This document shows positions 61,971 to 64,000 of a stretch of DNA of 64,000 nt, piece after piece. Source of the DNA: Methanocella_A sp963769045 (GTDB taxonomy: Archaea > Halobacteriota > Methanocellia > Methanocellales > Methanocellaceae). Below the pieces are notes generated by a model that was given only the letters and a program-made list of their open reading frames with translations, was not told the DNA's origin and made no database searches. The stretch is taken from NCBI GenBank assembly GCA_963769045.1, contig CAVYKK010000024.1, positions 1 to 64,000 on the forward strand. Direction: 5' to 3'. Position numbers and translations under genes: made by a program. How positions within the stretch are numbered: the first letter of the stretch is position 1; each line of letters opens with the position of its first letter.

Positions 61971-62309
61971 ATGCAAAGATTGAAATCGGTGTCGGGCTTT
62001 TATCCCTCTGCCAAAGTATATACCCATACCCGGCATCATATTATATTAACTGGAAAAGATGAGGTTAACGTTTTGACATTTATTTCTGTCGTACCCTATA
62101 ACCGTGAATTAATTGTCATCAATGACATGGATGTCTTCACCAGCTTCTTTTGCTATGCCAAAAGACAAAAGAAAGGGCTGGCGCCCGTCAGCAGGCCTGC
62201 GGCGGCGACCGATGAAACGGATGACATTGAAAAGTCCGTTTACGAAGAGATCGCGGAAAGCGATGATAAAGACCTCCTGCCGGTGACGAACATAGGATTC
62301 CGCTTTTAG
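61971..62309 (+). CDS. hypothetical protein (112 residues)
   Basis: The frame starts with ATG at 61971. It has a beta-rich first half (HHIILTGKDEVNVLTFISVV, PYNRELIVINDMDVFTSFF) and an acidic C-terminus. I do not recognise a family. The composition is coding-like, and the gene lies 30 bases after the ABC permease on the same strand, so it may be in its operon. No strong ribosome binding site. Confidence 0.45.
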   Translation: MQRLKSVSGFYPSAKVYTHTRHHIILTGKDEVNVLTFISVVPYNRELIVINDMDVFTSFFCYAKRQKKGLAPVSRPAAATDETDDIEKSVYEEIAESDDKDLLPVTNIGFRF

Positions 62310-62610
62310 GGGTCGTCCCATCCGGCAGACGCCGGGCAAAAGTCAGACAGTAAAAGAGTGTATGCGAAGTCAATCGGTCTTCGTATTTCACCGTATAGTT
62401 TTCCTTTTTAATACCCGGGCGGCCTGGCCGCCCTGTGCTTCGGGAAGCAGTCGTTGCAATATGCGGGCCTGCTGCCGGAAGAATACCTGATTTCCTGCGA
62501 TCTGGCGTAAAAGGATGCCGGGTTGTGGGCCTATAAAAAGCGTTTTGTGCTGCGTGTCAGATATTAATTTGTGATCGTACCTGTTGTCCCCGGACTTACG
62601 TCCGGCTGCG
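62310..62610. other. intergenic region
   Basis: GC-rich palindromic patches (CGGGCGGCCTGGCCGCCC at about 62416) and short frames without good starts fill this stretch. A short stop-bounded plus-strand frame (near 62410-62510) encodes SLQYAGLLPEEYLISCDLA but has no start codon and may be a relic. No gene is supported. Confidence 0.35.
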
Positions 62611-62754
62611 CTATCGCCGCTTTTCGAATATTTGATCGCACTTGGGACACCTGTACTGAGCCAGCCGGGTCGAGCTGCCGCCCCTGCGCTGGCCGACGTT
62701 CACATACGTCAGGAACACGCTTTCGGTGTTACATTCGGGACATTTCAAGTTCAT
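62611..62754 (-). CDS. small zinc-ribbon protein (47 residues)
   Basis: On the minus strand an ATG at 62754 opens a frame that ends at TAG (62611-62613). It contains CPECNTESVFLTYVNVGQRR and then YRCPKCDQIFEKRR, that is two CxxC knuckles about 27 residues apart. This is a complete zinc ribbon like those of TFIIS or small archaeal zinc fingers. A partner or target is unknown. It was not part of any longer frame, and its cysteine pattern argues strongly for a real gene. Confidence 0.7.
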   Translation of the reverse strand: MNLKCPECNTESVFLTYVNVGQRRGGSSTRLAQYRCPKCDQIFEKRR

Positions 62755-62937
62755 TCACGCTCTATAACCCATCGACCTGTGATATTAATAAACCTTGCCA
62801 TCTGTAAATCATATTTTTAAGGATAATCCAGAACACGGGTTCTATTGCGATACCGCGAGTATATCCGGAAAATGCCAGATCAAAAAAGGAATGGGGGAAA
62901 GTAAAAAGCACCCCCGATAGTCCTCCGGAAATCAGGC

Positions 62938-63246
62938 TTACCTTACGATGACCTTGCCCTTCATGTAAGGGTGGATGCCACAACTATAGTCGAATGTGCC
63001 GGTCTGGTCGAACGTTTTCGAGTACGTTGCCCCGTTCTTCAGGACGGGCGACTCCGAGTCGGCGAATTTCACCGTATGGCTTGCCGAACCCGGGTGGGTC
63101 CATGTGACCGTATCTCCCTTTTGTATCGTGATGCTGTCCGGCTGGAACTTAAAGTCCTTAATGAGCACCTGCGCCGTGCCTGCGGTGGCGACTCCCGTGA
63201 AAAATACGAGGACCGCCGCCAGTACGATTATTACTGCGAGCTTCAT
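62938..63246 (-). CDS. secreted cupredoxin (plastocyanin-like blue copper protein)
   Basis: This 102-residue protein has a signal peptide (LAVIIVLAAVLVFFTGVATAG, shown partly) and a cupredoxin domain. It has FKFQPDSITIQKGDTVTWTH, the first copper histidine in SHTVKF, and the C-terminal ligand set CGIHPYMKG (Cys, His, Met). All four type-1 copper ligands are visible. It would act outside the membrane in electron transfer or copper binding. The frame opens at 63315, but the ATG at 63246 gives a normal signal peptide. In a methanogen such proteins are of uncertain role, perhaps oxidative or copper stress. Confidence 0.85.
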   Translation of the reverse strand: MKLAVIIVLAAVLVFFTGVATAGTAQVLIKDFKFQPDSITIQKGDTVTWTHPGSASHTVKFADSESPVLKNGATYSKTFDQTGTFDYSCGIHPYMKGKVIVR

Positions 63247-63384
63247 ATTACCACCATTGAAAACTGACGGCAGTGTCGAGATAATGTTAAGCACGCGATA
63301 GCACGACATTGCCATTTTTTATAGCTGCCGGGCCCGGGTCACGCCGGGAATCGTCTACAGCAGGCAAAGCCGTTGTTTGCCCGA

Positions 63385-63579
63385 TCATCTCACCCGTTTC
63401 CAGACATCGAATGCGAGGAAAACCAGCATGATGACCAGCAGTGTGGCCGGACAAAGGTAAAGCCCGCGATAAAAGCCGTTGTCGCTGGCATACAGGTATC
63501 GCACGGCCAGAACCAGGGCTAAGACACATAACGCGTATGGCGATCTCCGACTGTCCAGCGTGTCCCGAGCCTTTGCCAT
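63385..63579 (-). CDS. small two-helix membrane protein (64 residues)
   Basis: The frame encodes MAKARDTLDSRRSPYALCVL, a first helix, a YASDNGFYRGLY loop and a second helix ending FDVWKRVR. No family is recognised. Its 5' end (about 63536-63579) is also the first copy of an 80-90-base tandem repeat that extends upstream to 63785. The start and promoter may thus have been multiplied. It is near the cupredoxin gene on the same strand. Confidence 0.5.
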   Translation of the reverse strand: MAKARDTLDSRRSPYALCVLALVLAVRYLYASDNGFYRGLYLCPATLLVIMLVFLAFDVWKRVR

Positions 63580-63790
63580 GCGTGTCCGATCCGAAGTGTT
63601 CCTGAGACATCCTCGCTATGGCGATCTCCCGACTGTCCAGCGTGTCCCGAGCCTTTGCCAGGGCGTGTCGATCGACGCGCCTTCTGAGACATCCTCACAA
63701 CGCCGCTATGGCGATCTCCCGACTGTCCAGCGTGTCGGGCCTTTGCCATGCATGTCCGGCGAAATGTTTCTAAGACATCCTGTCGCTTTA
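63536..63790. repeat. three tandem repeats of 81-90 bp
   Basis: Units begin TATGGCGATCTCC(C)GACTG at 63536, 63617 and 63707. Each continues through TCCAGCGTGTC and CCTTTGCCA to GAGACATCCT or AAGACATCCT. Variation lies mostly in a 20-base middle segment. The first unit overlaps the start of the 64-residue protein gene; the others lie upstream of it. Confidence 0.8.
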
Positions 63791-63850
63791 TCCCTTTTTG
63801 CTCATGCAGCGTCTTGTCTAAATACACGATCGGTCATAAAAAGAATATCT

Positions 63851-64000
63851 ATGTATCGAGATGATACGGCGAACATATCTCCGGAGCAGGTACGGGCCAT
63901 GCGCATTTGCGCCCAGCATTTGCACCAAAAAGCCCCCGTCGATAGCCTCGCCGCCGTCGTTCGATCGCTCGGCGGTGTAAACGCCCAGTCCGGGCCCGCC
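63851..64000 (+). CDS. winged-helix DNA-binding domain protein (HTH_42-like), 5' part only
   Basis: The ATG at 63851 opens a frame that continues past the window end. The 50 visible residues contain EQVRAMRICAQHL and SLAAVVRSLGGVNAQSG, which resembles the start of HTH_42 (winged-helix, YcaQ-related DNA glycosylase-like) proteins, where the pattern is R..AQ.L ... VV..LGG.QAQ. The call rests on this short match. Confidence 0.5.
   Translation, partial: MYRDDTANISPEQVRAMRICAQHLHQKAPVDSLAAVVRSLGGVNAQSGPA

Overview
The window reads as chromosome from a methanogenic archaeon, most probably of the Methanocellales (Rice Cluster I) type. Directly visible archaeal markers are ribosomal protein L40e, Sec61-beta, TiaS (the archaeal tRNA-Ile2 agmatidine synthase), an archaeal COG1395-type regulator, MJ1101-type bifunctional sugar nucleotidyl/acetyltransferases and archaeal Shine-Dalgarno motifs (GGTGATC, GAGGT). 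The genus is inferred from overall gene content and was not tested. Coding DNA is mostly GC-rich. AT-rich patches (about 7.2-8.8 kb, 25.2-28.9 kb and 59.9-60.5 kb) look like later acquisitions.

Layout. 0-3.2 kb: a compact dTDP-L-rhamnose operon (rfbC, rfbB, rfbD, rfbA). 3.6-6 kb: an orphan Doc toxin, a DUF457 membrane protein and a first wecB. 6.3-29.9 kb: a surface-glycan island bracketed by two paralogous NAD-dependent epimerase genes in direct orientation. It holds cell-surface proteins (8.8-12.4 kb), wecC and wecB2, an orphan ParB-like gene, five glycosyltransferases, an alpha/alpha-toroid protein, a large DUF2206 membrane protein, a Wzx-type flippase and a pyruvyl-transferase-like gene. 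30.4-37.9 kb: a minus-strand MoxR / DUF58 / DUF4350 / DUF4129 / DUF1616 operon. 38.7-44.2 kb: a complete UDP-GlcNAc operon (glmU-like, glmS, glmM, glmU-like). 44.5-64 kb: mostly housekeeping and redox genes: L40e, a siroheme/Fe-S protein, a COG1395 regulator, TiaS, CBS and UspA proteins, an amidohydrolase, Sec61-beta, EngB, Hsp20, PurT, ferredoxin plus a CrtI-like oxidoreductase, tRNA-Arg(CCG), an ABC permease and a cupredoxin.

The genes fit one theme. The glm operon makes UDP-GlcNAc, WecB and WecC convert it to UDP-ManNAc and UDP-ManNAcA, the rfb operon makes dTDP-rhamnose, and the glycosyltransferases with the flippase would assemble and export a surface glycan or N-glycan.

The most unusual signal is non-coding. 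At least eight intergenic elements share short terminal inverted repeats (GTCATT...AATGAC). Each has two long complementary arms built of degenerate 9-nt repeats, and most enclose a short conserved loop. Arm sequence differs completely between copies but matches within each copy, and elements are inserted inside one another, once with what looks like a TA target duplication. A separate 580-bp near-perfect palindrome flanked by 76-bp tandem repeats lies at 45.3-46.1 kb. Six genes, including the normally indispensable tiaS, are each broken by a small frameshift. Gene relics of an epimerase and of rfbB/rfbD mark past recombination at both sides of the glycan island.
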